A stretch of 64,000 nucleotides of DNA from Conus ventricosus (Eukaryota > Mollusca > Gastropoda > Neogastropoda > Conidae). The notes under the pieces are model-generated. The model had not been told where the DNA came from. It saw only the letters and a list, made by a program, of their open reading frames with translations, and ran no database searches. Below, piece after piece: positions 1 through 10,578 of this stretch. Each line of letters begins with the position of its first letter. Positions within the stretch are counted from its first letter, which is position 1. The DNA is taken from positions 33,430,115-33,494,114 of the forward strand of contig CM031610.1 in NCBI GenBank assembly GCA_018398815.1, read 5' to 3'. The position numbers and the translations under genes are program-made.

Positions 1-204
1 AAACATTTCGAGGTATATTACGAGAGCTTTTTAGACATTTACGAATGAAATGTGCACGTTTGTCCAATGAATCGGTAAACGTTAGGCCTATATGAAATTC
101 CATCTTCTGCGCGTCTGTTGAAAGGTAACCCTAGATCTAATCCTAACCCAACCTGATCTAACCCTATCGCTCACCCTGAACCATTCAGAAAACCTGAAAT
201 ATAT
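1..204. other. Unassigned flank
   Basis: No gene, RNA or recognisable mobile element is visible. The stretch is AT-leaning and ends in a short TA run (about 199-211) just before coding similarity to a LINE begins. It probably belongs to intron 1 of the ferritin gene, whose first exon lies outside the window; this is inference. Confidence 0.4.
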
Positions 205-3200
205 ATATATCCACGCTGTTGGTTCGGATGAGGAATTTGCACAGGCCCTCGATGCCAGGCGCCTGAAACTCAACCTGCCACGAGCAAACGAAACTGAAGA
301 TTGGGAGAAACTGGATGCAAAAATCGTCCAAAGACTCGATGCACTGATAGGGAAAAGCACCCTTGAACACAAACTAGCCACATATGGGGACATTGTGTAT
401 GCCACATGTAGAGACGCCTATGGAGTAAAACTACCCAAAGAGAAAACACCTCCAAAGAAATCCAGACGCCAAGAAAAGATGGACAAGATCAGAGTCCAAA
501 AGAACAACCTCAAGAAGCAAATGAAGACCGCACTGCCAGCTGAAAAACAAGGCTTGGAAAAACTGTGGGAAGACCTGAAAGAAAAACACAGCGCCCTCAG
601 CAAAGCGGAATCTGCGAGAAAGAGGAAGAGCAAAAAGAAGACACAAGAGCGCTTCTTCAGAGACCCCTTCCAGTTTGCCAGAACACTGTTTGAGCAGCCA
701 AAATCTGGGACCCTAAGTGTGGACAAAGGAGTTCTTGAGCAGCATCTGAGGAAAACATACTCTGACTCACAGAGCAAAGCACCACTCGACATTCAAGGTC
801 TGGTGTGGCCAACCAACCCTGAGGAACAGTTCAATGGCAAGCCTCCAACGTTGGCGGAAATCAAGAAGGTGGTCGACAAAGCCAGAGCCAAATCATCACC
901 AGGGCCAAACGGAATACCTTTCCAGCTTTACAAGAAATGTCCCAAGGTGCTGGAGTGGCTCCACAGGTTGCTGCGATCGGCTTGGAGAAACCAGAAGATC
1001 AGCGGCCAGTGGATGACGGCAGATGGTGTGTACATCCCCAAAAAGCAAAACGCAAGTGACATCAGCCAGTTCAGGCCAATATCACTACTGAACGTCGAAG
1101 GGAAAATCTTCTTCTCTGTCATGGCAGCAAGGCTGACCAAGTACCTGATGGAAAACAAGTACTTGGATGTGTCAGTCCAGAAAGGTGGCATCCCAGGCGT
1201 GGCTGGCTGTGTAGAACACGCCACAATGATCTGGGACGCAATCCAAAAAGCAAAAACAGAAAAGAGACCTGGACGTAGTGTGGCTTGATCTGGCAAACGC
1301 ATATGGATCTGTGCCCCATGAGATGATACAGTTGGCTCTTGAGTTGTACCATGTGCCAAAGAACATCCGCGACATGCTCAAGAAGTACTTCAATGGCTTC
1401 TCAATGCGGTTCTCTACCAAGGAGTACACAACAGATTGGGTCAACTTGGAAGTGGGCATCGCAATGGGCTGTGCAATTTCCCCAATACTGTTCGTGCTGG
1501 CAATGGAACTCATCTTGAAAGCAGCAACAAACAACGCGAGACAAACAGACCTTGGCGATGGATACAAGATGCCTCCTCTCAAGGCCTTCATGGATGACAC
1601 TACAGTGATTTCATCCAGAGAAGACGAGACACGTCATGTGCTGGAGAGGCTGGACGACATAGTTGCCTCATCCAGAATGCAGTTCAAGCCAAAGAAATCA
1701 CGGAGTCTCTCACTGAGGAAAGGAAAAGTGGCCGAATCTGTGGTCTTCAGTGTTGCCAACCAGGCCATTCCAACAGTCACAGAAGAACCAGTCAAGAGCC
1801 TTGGAAGATGGTATGATGATACGCTGAAAGACACACAAAGAGCAAAAGAAACCAAGCAGATGGCGGAAGAAGGCTTGGAGACCATTGACCAGTGTGGGAT
1901 CCCTGGCAAATACAAGGTCTGGTGTCTGCAGTTCATGCTGATACCAAAGCTCCTATGGCCTCTGATGATATACGACATCTGCACCAGCACAGTTGAGGCA
2001 ATGGAAGCCAAAATCAACAAGTTCACAAGGAAATGGCTTGGTGTCCCACCCTGTCTGACTGACATCGCGCTGTACTGTCGCCAAGCAAAGCTGAAACTAC
2101 CACTGAAATCCATCCTAGAGGAATACAAAGCAGGGAAGATCAGACTTCAAAGCATGCTGGAAGACTCAGGAGACAAGGTGGTAGAAGCAATCAAGCCCCA
2201 GCTGAAGACAGGCAGAAAATGGAAAGTTCAAGAGGCGATGGATTCTGCAAAAGAAAGTCTCAAGATCAGAGATAACAGGACACACACAGACCAACAGACA
2301 AGGACTGGGGGTGACCAAAACTGAATGGTGGTCAAAGGCCAAAGGAAAAGCCAAAAGAGACATGATGATTCAGGAGATGAGAAAAGAAGAAGACCAAAAA
2401 AGACTCCAAAAAGCAGTCCAGCAGAGCCAGCAAGGGCAATGGACAACGTGGGAGAATGCACTCCAAAGAAGTCTCACTTGGAATGACATTTGGCACATGG
2501 CCCCTCTCAGGATCAGCTTCATTCTCAGATCTGCATATGACCTTCTGCCCTCAAATGCAAACCTGGTGAAGTGGGGGAAAACAGACGATCCTGCATGCCC
2601 CCTCTGCCATGAAAAACAAACAGTGGAGCATGTTCTAAGCTCATGTAAAGTAGCCCTGGCTCAAGGAAGGTACACATGGAGGCACAACCAAGTGCTCAAA
2701 GAGATTGTACAAGTAGTCTGGGCCAGTACCAACACCACAAAAGGGAGAATCAGGACTCCAAAAGCACCCGCAACATTCTTCACGGCAGGAGGCAGCAAAT
2801 CGTGGCCAAGAACAACAGTGCCACTCGAAACATGCAGGCAGAGTCTGCTGGACGGGGCAGATGACTGGGAGTGCACTGCAGACCTCCCAGAATGGAAGAG
2901 TCACCCAGAAATCATCAGCAAGAGTGGCATGAGACCAGACATAGTAGTCCACTCTAAGTCAACCAAGCAGCTGATCATGATCGAGCTCACGGTGCCATAT
3001 GAAAACAGAATGGAGGCAGCTCAAATCTACAAGACTGAAAAGTATGCTGATCTGGCAAACAGCCTGAGGAGAGAAGGCTATCAGGTCAAAGTCCTCACTG
3101 CAGAAATTGGAGCTAGGGGATTTGTAGGAACGTCTGCATACAGCCTCGTGAAACAGCTCTCAGTTGCAGGGAAGGAAAAAACCAGAGCCCTGAAAGCAAT

Positions 3201-3273
3201 GGCAGAAGCGGCAGAGAGGTGTTCAAGCTGGATCTGGTCAAGGAGGAACAAAAGTGAACTTCATAAGGCTTAA
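205..3273 (+). mobile_element. LINE with reverse transcriptase and restriction-like endonuclease (R2-superclade type), frameshifted
   Basis: The element reads in three successive frames: about 205-1260, 1260-2300 and 2300-3273. RT-like motifs appear in order: SSPGPNGIPF near 895, FRPISLLN near 1073, LDLANAYGSVPHEM near 1285 and the catalytic box FMDD at 1587-1598. Downstream is a C-x2-C-x7-H-x4-C finger (2596-2646), then a restriction-like nuclease signature with RPDIVV near 2932 and IELTVPYE near 2979, ending at a stop at 3271-3273. The order RT, CCHC finger, C-terminal REL nuclease is known from the R2/NeSL/Hero/CRE group; no AP-type endonuclease is seen. The upstream part is lysine-rich. 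Breaks: a one-base shift in an A-rich run near 1250-1262 and another near 2280-2310. No 5' boundary is visible, so the copy may be 5'-truncated. It is a dead copy, or the shifts are sequencing errors. The clade within the REL group is not resolved. Confidence 0.9.
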
Positions 3274-3290
3274 TTTCCCTACAAATATCA

Positions 3291-3548
3291 GGTGTCCCTG
3301 TGGCTCAGTGGTTAAAGCGCGAGTCATTAAGTGGAAAATGAGCATGTCCAGAGGGTCATGGGTTCGAATCCCAGCCATGGCTCGTCCCAAGATGGGAAAC
3401 AAAAAAAAAGGGGCAGCAGAGGGACATCCGGAGTCATGAACCGGGTGTGGCCCAACCCCCTAGAGTGTCAGGAGATAAGGGCCGAAACACTTGCTTGAAG
3501 GGGCTTCTCTTCTGAGGACTCTCTGCTGCCACGCTCTCCACGAGTTTC

Positions 3549-3554
<6 letters not shown>
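3291..3554 (+). mobile_element. tRNA-derived SINE
   Basis: The head carries a polymerase III A-box-like stretch TGGCTCAGTGGTTAAAGCG at 3301-3319 and a B box GGGTTCGAATCCC at about 3360-3372, as in tRNA genes. The cloverleaf is degenerate and followed by an unrelated body of about 180 bp, so this is a SINE rather than a tRNA gene. It starts 17 bp after the LINE stop codon and ends at a (TA)n tract, which may be its tail or target. Confidence 0.75.
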
Positions 3555-3608
<54 letters not shown>

Positions 3609-3640
3609 TGTATATATAGATTAGTGTGGTTAAAATACCC

Positions 3641-3671
<31 letters not shown>

Positions 3672-3675
3672 AACC
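3555..3675. repeat. (TA)n microsatellite, two blocks
   Basis: Nearly pure TA runs from about 3556 to 3607 and from 3642 to 3671, separated by about 35 bp of unique sequence. They abut the SINE 3' end. Confidence 0.9.
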
Positions 3676-3836
3676 TTGCTTTCATTATACTCTAAAGAGT
3701 GACCTTCCCGATCGAACATTGATGTTTTCCCAGCTGAACAAGTTTACGCCGTATAACACATTCAAACGATGCGCATGCCTGTATGCAGCGCTGTTTTTGC
3801 CAAATTCTTGGCAATCCAGAATATCTTCCGATGCTT

Positions 3837-3899
<63 letters not shown>
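3837..3899. repeat. (CT)n microsatellite in ferritin intron 1
   Basis: A pyrimidine CT run with one interruption. The rest of 3676-4687 holds no exon that I can support; no ferritin N-terminal coding sequence is visible in any frame here. Confidence 0.9.
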
Positions 3900-3901
<2 letters not shown>

Positions 3902-4164
3902 GCACACGTACACACAGCAGTCCGTCGAAGACGAAGGTACCGACCAAAACAACAGTCTGTCCATGCTACGACAGCGAAAACTAAGGTTAACATTAATTCT
4001 GGTAAACCCCTTAAGCTCGCAAGGTGCTTAAACTTACATGCCTGCACAACTCGTAGCACAAACGAGTTTGATTGTTATTGTATTGCAGGGCAGTCCATCG
4101 TATAGAACTTTGACGAATAAGAGATCAATCGGCCATCGATAGTACTGATGTTAACTTTTGTATC

Positions 4165-4240
4165 GTTATTAATGTTGTATCATGGCGACATGATTGAAGA
4201 TCTTACACAACCAAAAAATCGACCACAGAAGAAGAAGTAT
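4165..4240 (+). mobile_element. LINE 3'-end relic with GAA tail
   Basis: The stretch with GAAGATCTTACACAACC ending in GAAGAAGAAG closely matches the 3' end of the LINE fragment at about 9880-9930. Only this terminal scrap survives here. Confidence 0.6.
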
Positions 4241-4687
4241 TGGTGGTGGTTCTTAAAGCACTCGGCGATTTATGTTCTGTTCTTTTTTCGTTGGGGGAGA
4301 AGGCGAGGAGGGGAGGGGAGGTGAAAAAAGGGGTAATACAGACTTCCTATACGCGCCCTCAGCCGATAAGTGTCATCGTTGATGACAGTTAAAACTTCTC
4401 TGCGTGATAATTAACAAACGGAAAGGGTTGATTGTGAGTGGTGCTCGACCAATTGTCTTTCTTTGGACCCGGATTGAAAACAAAGAAACGAACCACCACC
4501 ACCATGGGCATGCCTCGACATGCACAAATTGCAGAATTCATTTCCCTCGCATGTTGTAGTAATCTATGTAGAGAGAAATAAACGGTTCAGTACTCAAGAC
4601 AGACGGTTTATCTTTTGATGTAGCAAACAAACAAAAGGAGGAGAAATCAGTGTCAAGATCATTAATTTTATCATGTTCTTCTTCCAG

Positions 4688-4834
4688 GCCTTCTATTTTG
4701 AGCGTGATGACGTGGCGTTGCCAGGATTTGCCCAATACTTTTACAAGCTGTCTAGAGAAGAGCGGGAACATGCCCAGAAACTGATGGCCTTCCAAAACAA
4801 ACGTGGAGGACGCATTGTTCTTCAGGATGTGAAG
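4688..4834 (+). CDS. FTH1: Ferritin heavy-chain-like, second coding exon
   Basis: This 147-nt exon encodes 49 residues of the ferritin four-helix fold, starting [14 protein letters not shown] and ending [10 protein letters not shown]. It is bounded by an AG acceptor at 4686-4687 and the donor AAG|GTTGGA. The length equals the classical ferritin exon 2. The ferroxidase-site residues equivalent to human H-chain Glu62 and His65 are visible in [10 protein letters not shown], so this is an iron-oxidising H-type subunit, not an L-type. Ferritin forms a 24-subunit shell that oxidises and stores iron. The preceding exon, which should carry the equivalents of Glu27 and Tyr34, is not in the window; intron 1 reaches upstream past the LINE at 0.2-3.3 kb. 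The next exon joins in phase 0. Confidence 0.93.
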
Positions 4835-4859
4835 GTTGGAGTCCTGAAGAAGATCCGTC

Positions 4860-5420
4860 GGAGGTTGATTTTTTTTCTTCTCTCTCTCCTCTCTCTCTCT
4901 CTCTCTGTGTGAATAGATTGACGTTATCGATATCGTTATCGCCGATAATGTTTCTTTTTCCTGACGGTGTTTTGTTTCTTCTGTGTGAGCTTTCTCGGTT
5001 CTGATGAAAGTTTTCTCTCTCCTGAGTTTGTGTTTTCTATCTCCTGGAACTGGATTGTTCCGCTTATTCAAAGTGTGTTCTCTTTGTTATGGATGTGTTT
5101 ACTTTCTCCCGAATGTATTTCTTCTGTCTGCAGAATGTAGCCTACGTTTTCTTTTCCTTGCTGTGTGTGGCTCCATCATGTGTTCCTGTTTCTCCTTTAG
5201 TGGTGTTTTTCTTTCTCCATGGATTTTCATTTTCTATGTCGCGAGTGTATGTTCTCTCTCGTCCGATTATGTTTCCTTTCTCGTTAATGTTTTCTTTCTC
5301 TTTATGTTTTGTTTCTCCTGAATGTATGTTTCTTTTTCCTGTGGATGTATGCTTTCTTTCCTCCTTTTCCCCAGAATTGTTGATTTCTTTTGCTGAATGT
5401 ATTTTGTCTTTATCCCGTGG
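4860..5420. other. Pyrimidine-rich intron 2 segment
   Basis: T/C-rich intron sequence beginning with a CT run after a T stretch (4868-4910). Open frames here have no recognisable domain and a composition typical of T-rich intron. Confidence 0.6.
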
Positions 5421-5472
5421 GGCCGGCTGGCCGGCCTGGTTCAAGGAGATACAAAGGTGTGCCTTATTTTCT

Positions 5473-5978
5473 GTTTTTTTTTTTTTTTTTGTTTGTTTCT
5501 GTCCCATCTTCCGTGCCACTTCAGTGGCAGTGCACCCACACCTCTCATTCCGACACCCCGTCTAAACCCACAGCCCGGTCCGGCCCGCCGCAGCCCCGCC
5601 GCCACTGGCAATCCACAGGGAGTAGACTCAAGTCAAGAGGCAACCATCCGGATAAGACACTGCACTGCTGCCGAGTCACTTCGGTGGTGTTCAGCGGCTA
5701 TCCAACATACCAGGACACCGCCTAGTACTAGTAGGCCCCCTACTGACGACAATAATTGCTTTGTCGCGGAGCCGGCGTGCGTGAGCTCTCCGTCCGGAGG
5801 GCGCCACCACGTCCGCCCAACGACAGGCCCCCATGGACTCGCCGATACCGGTTACCTTGCCGGTATCAAACCAAGGCCACAGACGTGAAGAGGACATCAA
5901 AACTGTCACCATGAGAGCAGGGCATGAAGGGCCACAGAATTCGAGACTTTCTTGTTTTAATGCTGATCGATGAGAATT
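5473..5978 (-). mobile_element. Dispersed repeat family X, full-length copy
   Basis: A block of about 480 bp (5499-5978) recurs at 63087-63553 in the same orientation, and partly at 22275-22450 inverted. Both long copies begin beside a T run on + and end with AATGCTGATCGATGAGAAT. Read on -, the T run becomes a poly-A-like tail, which suggests a retroposon. No coding domain or clear polymerase III box was recognised. Confidence 0.7.
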
Positions 5979-6035
5979 GTTTCAGTTTTATTTTGTTTTG
6001 CTTGTGTTCTGGTCTTTTCTTTGTTGTGTCCACAG

Positions 6036-6161
6036 AAACCTAAACATGATGAATGGGGGAGGGGCCTGGACGCTTTGGAGACGGCTCTGGCGTTGGAGAA
6101 GAACGTCAACCAAGCTCTGTTGGACCTTCACAAGATCGCCTTTGTGCACAAAGATCCTCAG
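6036..6161 (+). CDS. FTH1: Ferritin heavy-chain-like, third coding exon
   Basis: This 126-nt exon has the same length as the classical ferritin exon 3 and encodes 42 residues. It begins KPKHDEWG, contains [17 protein letters not shown], and ends KDPQ at the donor CAG|GTAATC; the acceptor is CCACAG|AAACC. The glutamate in LEKNVNQ corresponds to the ferroxidase Glu107 of the human H chain. It joins in phase 0 to both neighbours. The intron downstream is 4.16 kb and is filled with repeats and LINE debris. Confidence 0.93.
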
Positions 6162-6409
6162 GTAATCATTTAAACCGTGTAATACCTGTGTGCGGAGGAA
6201 CTGAAGAATCAAAGCTAATCCTTGGAGCATTTTAATTTCAGTTCATTTTGTTTCCAGTCCAGCCGATCGTAAGGGTTATATCAGGCCTGTCGCATCGTCA
6301 AACAAAGTCCAAATATGCTTGGTAAAAAATTGCTAATTAGTTTATTTCAAACATACTTATAAAACAAGCCCTATAACAATCTATTTTCTACATAATCTTA
6401 GGTGATCAG

Positions 6410-7690
6410 ATGGAGTACAGTGATATTGAGGCAAACGGCTAAAAATTTAGATATTCATGCAGAGGAACAAAAAAAAAATGCGAGGTTAGGGATATTCAGG
6501 TAAACGGTAAAAGGTTGGAAGGTTTGTGCACAGAGAAATATTTTCAGGTGAACAGTAAAAGATTGGAACAATCATGCCCAGAGAAACAGCAGATTGCGAG
6601 AATAGGGATATTCAGGGAAAGAGTAAAAGATTGGAACGTTCATGCAGCGAGAAACGACAGAATGCGAGGATAGGGATATTCAGGTAAACAGTTAAAGGTT
6701 GGAATGTTCATGCACAGAGAAACAAAAGAAAGTGAATCAGTCCTTGGAGTACGGGCTGTTGAGGCAAACGGACCACGTCAGGATACCCGTGAGCGGAGAA
6801 GCGGAAAAATGCGAGTCAACTCCTCGAGTAAAATGACGTTCAGGTGAAGGGAACAAGTTAGGATATTCCTGCATGAAGAAGTGTGGACCAATCCTTAAAG
6901 TACGTGGATGTTCAGGTTAACAGCTGCACATCAGAATGCTCGTGCGCGCAGAACTGGGAACCAGTTCCTGCAGCATGGAGATGCTCGGTTCAAAGGAACG
7001 TAGTGAGATAGTCACGCAGTAAGCGGCGCTTACCAATCCCTGGAGCGCAGGAATGTTCAGGTGAGCAGAACATGTTGGAATACCCATACGTGGAGAAATG
7101 TGAACCGCACCCTGGAACACGCGCATGCTCAGGTAGGCACTTCAGGTCAAGATACTCACGCGTGCAGAAACAGAAAGGTATGAACCCAAAGAGTGTGCAG
7201 TTAAGATAACCATTGACACGCTAGATCACCCACACATAGAGCCATGTGAACCAAACCATGGAGCATGTGGATGTCCGGGTAAACAAGGCAGGTCAGGATT
7301 CCCATACATACAGAAACAAATGAAAAGGTGTGAAGAAGCCTCAGTGAAGATGCTCAATTGGATTGAACGCTCTCTGATGCAGAAACAGAAAGGTGTGAGC
7401 CAATCCTTGGATCATAGGAATGTTCAGACAAATACAGAACACACCAGCATATGTATTCGAGGAGATACAAACAAACAAAACAAAACGCATAAAAAAGCAC
7501 CAGTCATGAATCATTGTAAACAAAACTTGTTAGGTTACTAATGTATGAAGAAGTATGAGCCACTCTTCGGAATACGGGACTATTCAGCTAACAGAACATG
7601 TTTGGACACTCGTGTTTGGTTTGTGCTTGCAGAAACCAGAAAGTGCGAGTCTATCCTTCCTAACTGCCCTCTGGGTATCCCACCAATACG
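6410..7690. repeat. Degenerate tandem repeat in ferritin intron 3
   Basis: Diverged units of roughly 70-90 bp share the elements GGATATTCAGGTAAAC, GTTGGAATGTTCATGC and CAGAGAAAC. The first half (to about 6725) is better conserved than the second, where units become recognisable only by phrases such as ATGTTCAGG and CCTTGGAGTACG. No coding function is implied. Confidence 0.7.
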
Positions 7691-8140
7691 GGGATGCCCA
7701 TGAACCTAGAACACTGAAAAGCTAACGCAATGTGACGTTAGTCTTCTCATGTTTGTACCCAGAGCGTGCATACATACTGTCCACCGCGTTTTGTACACAC
7801 ACACACGACATGCCAAGTGACTTTGCATTTACTGTAGGGGTTTTCCCCCAGGAGTATCTAGATGTCCAGGGGACTAGTAACTCTGTCGGCTCCAAGATAG
7901 CAGTTGAAGTCAGCCGTGTTGATAGAAAAGGGTTTCGTGACATGTCACTTGTATATCGAACATCAGTCATACTGTGAAAGCCGCTCTCGGGAAGCTTGAT
8001 CGACCCACAATCGCTACACGATTTTGAAGTTATGCAATCAATCATCTTGGAGAGAGAGAGAGAGATTGGCTCTCCATTGTTCTCGTTTGTTTGAAGTACT
8101 GCAGTAAACGTTTTCAATGTTCTATAAATCTGTTTAGAGG
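7691..8140. other. Intron 3 segment, nothing recognised
   Basis: A long minus-strand frame crosses 7722-8140, but it has no known motif and runs into the CA microsatellite, so I do not call it a gene. Confidence 0.4.
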
Positions 8141-8149
8141 ATCTGCAGG

Positions 8150-8174
8150 TGCGCGCGCGCGCGCACACACAACA

Positions 8175-8214
<40 letters not shown>

Positions 8215-8405
8215 TATGCACATGCACACACACACGCGCGCGCGCGCATGCAAATGTATATGTGTGCGCATGCGCACGTGTATTTTTGTGTGTGTGTGTG
8301 TGTGTACACAAGCATACACACACACACGTCTGTGCATGCTTTTATGCACACGAGCGTGCGTGCGCGCGCGCACACACATACAAACGCACACGCACACACA
8401 CACGC

Positions 8406-8453
<48 letters not shown>

Positions 8454-8457
8454 GCGC
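8150..8457. repeat. (CA)n/(GT)n/(CG)n microsatellite cluster
   Basis: Alternating CA, GT and GC dinucleotide runs, with both strand senses of the same repeat present and able to pair. All long frames here are repeat translations of HT or CV dipeptides. Confidence 0.95.
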
Positions 8458-8904
8458 GCACGTGCGTGATGGTGGATGTGTACATCAAACTTCACATATC
8501 GAAAATCGGATTTCCAAATAATGTTTTCACCAGATTCTTGTTTACGGAAATAAAGCAAGCTTTATGTTTACAGTTTTAAGACAAAAACCTGTAATTCAAA
8601 CAAAACGGAAATATTCTCTGACAATTTAAGAAAAAATCTTTTCGACATTTTGCGAAGTATGTTTTTTTTTTCTTTTCAGAAGTCTGCAAGTGAAACATGC
8701 TTTTTATTTTCTAAATCAATTATCTGGAAGGTCTTTCTTGACTGACAAAAAAATTCTCAGACGAATGATATGTGCCGGAACCTGTGAGAGAAAAAAAAAC
8801 AGAAGGCGGTTAAAAAAATGAATACATGGGGATGGGGGGGGGGGGAGCCCCAATTGTTTGGCATTGTTTGGCATTGTGTGCTTTTTTACCCCCTTCCTTT
8901 AGAG

Positions 8905-8965
<61 letters not shown>

Positions 8966-9072
8966 TTCACAGAGAAAGAGAGAGAGAGAGATTTTATCTT
9001 GCTTTCATGCATGCGTAAACGCTGACAGCTTGATGCATTTTCTATGTAGCGCACGCAGATGCACACATTGCA

Positions 9073-9113
<41 letters not shown>

Positions 9114-9235
9114 TGCCAAACTCTTTAGGGAAAACAGATGAAAAACGGCGTTTGGCCTGTCACCTGCATTCATCTCGTGTGTCGGAATGATATTAGCGAG
9201 ACGACAGAACCGACTCTTGCGTAATGTCAGTGGCG
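8458..9235. other. Intron 3 spacer with two further microsatellites
   Basis: Unique AT-rich intron sequence with a (CA)n run at about 8908-8960, a short GA run at about 8971-8991 and a (GT)n run at about 9077-9113. No gene is recognised. Confidence 0.7.
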
Positions 9236-9480
9236 GACTCTGTGGCCGAATGGTTAAAGGGTTTGGCTAGGGAGCTGACGGTCGTGTGTTCCAACCATTC
9301 TTGCCGTCGGATTTCCTCGTTTGAAAACTCTCTCTGCCCACTCAGCAATAAACGGATAAGCTACCTGATAGCGTTCAGAGAAAGTTAAGACAGCGGAAGA
9401 AGAGGGAAGGGCCCCGTCGTCCATAACACCGTGCTCTAGATACGGTAAATCTCTTTACTAACACCCTGCCGCCGGGCGCC
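9236..9480 (+). mobile_element. Decayed tRNA-like SINE
   Basis: A polymerase III A-box-like stretch TGTGGCCGAATGGTTAAAGG occurs at about 9240-9260. A degenerate B-box position (GTGTTCCAACC) follows about 30 bp later. The body is not matched elsewhere in the window. It is weaker than the SINEs at 3.3 and 63.8 kb. Confidence 0.4.
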
Positions 9481-9494
9481 CATTAAGATATGGG

Positions 9495-9945
9495 GACTTT
9501 TCATGGTAACAGAGTATGTCAGCTCGATTAGAAACTATCATTCACAACCAAAATCAAAACAAGTGGAAGAGAAGGATGGGTGCAGACAGTAGTGTTGATC
9601 CAATCCGTCAGCTCCAGAGGTATCGGCAAACAATCCTCTTTAGACTGATAACTGGCCACTGCCGACTGCTGAACCACCTCAGCCGAATCAAGATTGCCCA
9701 CACAGACAAATGTCCGTGTGGCACTGGATCTTAGACCCCAGAACACATCGTCCAACACTGTCCAGCCCATGATGTTCTACGGCTTGAAGCCTGGCCAGAG
9801 GGTGCAGAGCTGCAGATGCAGCTTTGGGGCAGCCGTCAAGACCTCGAGAAAACTGTGGGATTCTTCGTGGTGACAGGATTGAAGATCTGATGCAACCAAC
9901 AAAATCAACCGCAGAAGAAGAAGTCCTTGGGCTACATTCTATCTT
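9495..9945 (+). mobile_element. LINE 3'-terminal fragment (I/Nimb-like)
   Basis: The frame encodes a C-terminal LINE segment with YRQTILFRLITGHCRLLNH followed by a cysteine/histidine cluster: CPCGTGS, then after a stop TPEHIVQHCPAHD. This matches the end of I-clade-type LINE ORF2 proteins downstream of the RNase H region. It ends in a GAAGAAGAAG tail. The in-frame stop at 9732-9734 and the missing 5' part show a dead, 5'-truncated insertion inside ferritin intron 3. Confidence 0.75.
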
Positions 9946-10085
9946 CCCACCAGGTTTTATTTGAAATCGGTTCCGTCGTTTCAGTGTGATCTTACTGAAC
10001 GGATCTCGGATCCGGCTGTTGATCCGGATCCGCTCTATGATCGGCCCCAAAATGGAATGGTTTCGTCCTTGGGTCACTCACATGC

Positions 10086-10178
10086 CAGCTTTTTACATAG
10101 TTTCGTTAAGTTCGGTAGTGTTTGCCTAATCCAACTTTCCACATAGTTTCGTTAAGTTCGGTAGTGTTTGCCTAATCT
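10086..10178. repeat. Short direct duplication
   Basis: The motif ACATAGTTTCGTTAAGTTCG and the following phrase to CCTAATC occur twice in immediate succession, with a unit of about 47 bp, just upstream of the ferritin terminal exon. Confidence 0.85.
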
Positions 10179-10317
10179 TGTTTACGGCAGACGAAGAAAG
10201 AAAGCAACGGATGCCGATGGAAGATGTAATGAGGAAAAGAAAATACATACCACAAGCTTGTGAGAGATCACACAAGACCAAAAAAGATCCAATCAAGGGC
10301 CAAATGTTTGCTTTCAG

Positions 10318-10578
10318 ATGACGGACTACCTGGAAGGGGAGTTTCTACAGGAGCAAGACAGAAGCATCAAGGAGTTGAGCGACCACGTCGCCGCCTATAA
10401 ACGAGCAGGACCCGGTCTAGGAGAGTACCAGTTTGACAAGATGACGCTGGAGAAGAAGGAGGAGAAGAAGAAGCACCCCTCTGCAGGGACCTCCCACACT
10501 GCCCATGCACGCCCTTCCACATCTTCAGCTCCAAAGTCATCGGCTGCATCGATGCAGGACAACAACGTTAAGTTGTGA
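10318..10578 (+). CDS. FTH1: Ferritin heavy-chain-like, terminal coding exon with long C-terminal extension
   Basis: After the acceptor CTTTCAG the exon encodes 86 residues and a TGA stop. Residues 1-45 are typical ferritin (MTDYLEGEFLQEQDRSIKEL, then GPGLGEYQFDKMTLE). They include the glutamine equivalent to human H-chain Gln141 and the short E helix, after which most ferritins end within a few residues. Here 41 more codons follow: a charged block KKEEKKKH, then a Ser/Thr/Ala/His-rich tail ending DNNVKL. The visible protein is 49+42+86 = 177 residues without exon 1. The tail has no recognised domain. It could be genuine or arise from readthrough into former 3' UTR. The poly-G run and AATAAA signals lie downstream in the presumed 3' UTR. 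Confidence 0.88.
   Translation: MTDYLEGEFLQEQDRSIKELSDHVAAYKRAGPGLGEYQFDKMTLEKKEEKKKHPSAGTSHTAHARPSTSSAPKSSAASMQDNNVKL

Noticed and set aside
3290..3400. tRNA gene at 3.3 kb, and similarly at 63.84-63.90 kb
   Set aside because: A and B boxes are present, but the arms do not form a clean cloverleaf and the sequence runs on into a SINE body.
5004..5565. T-rich frames in ferritin intron 2 that look like membrane proteins
   Set aside because: Hydrophobic composition results from T-rich intron DNA; no start context, motif or splice support.
7722..8210. 162-codon minus-strand frame as a gene
   Set aside because: No known domain, no supporting splice structure, and its N-terminal part is a GT microsatellite.
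8091..8579. Long frames of alternating HT / CV / RA dipeptides, also at 25178-25540, 29315-30254, 38208-38667 and 57543-58061
   Set aside because: They are translations of CA/GT/GC/GA microsatellites with no composition or motif typical of a protein.
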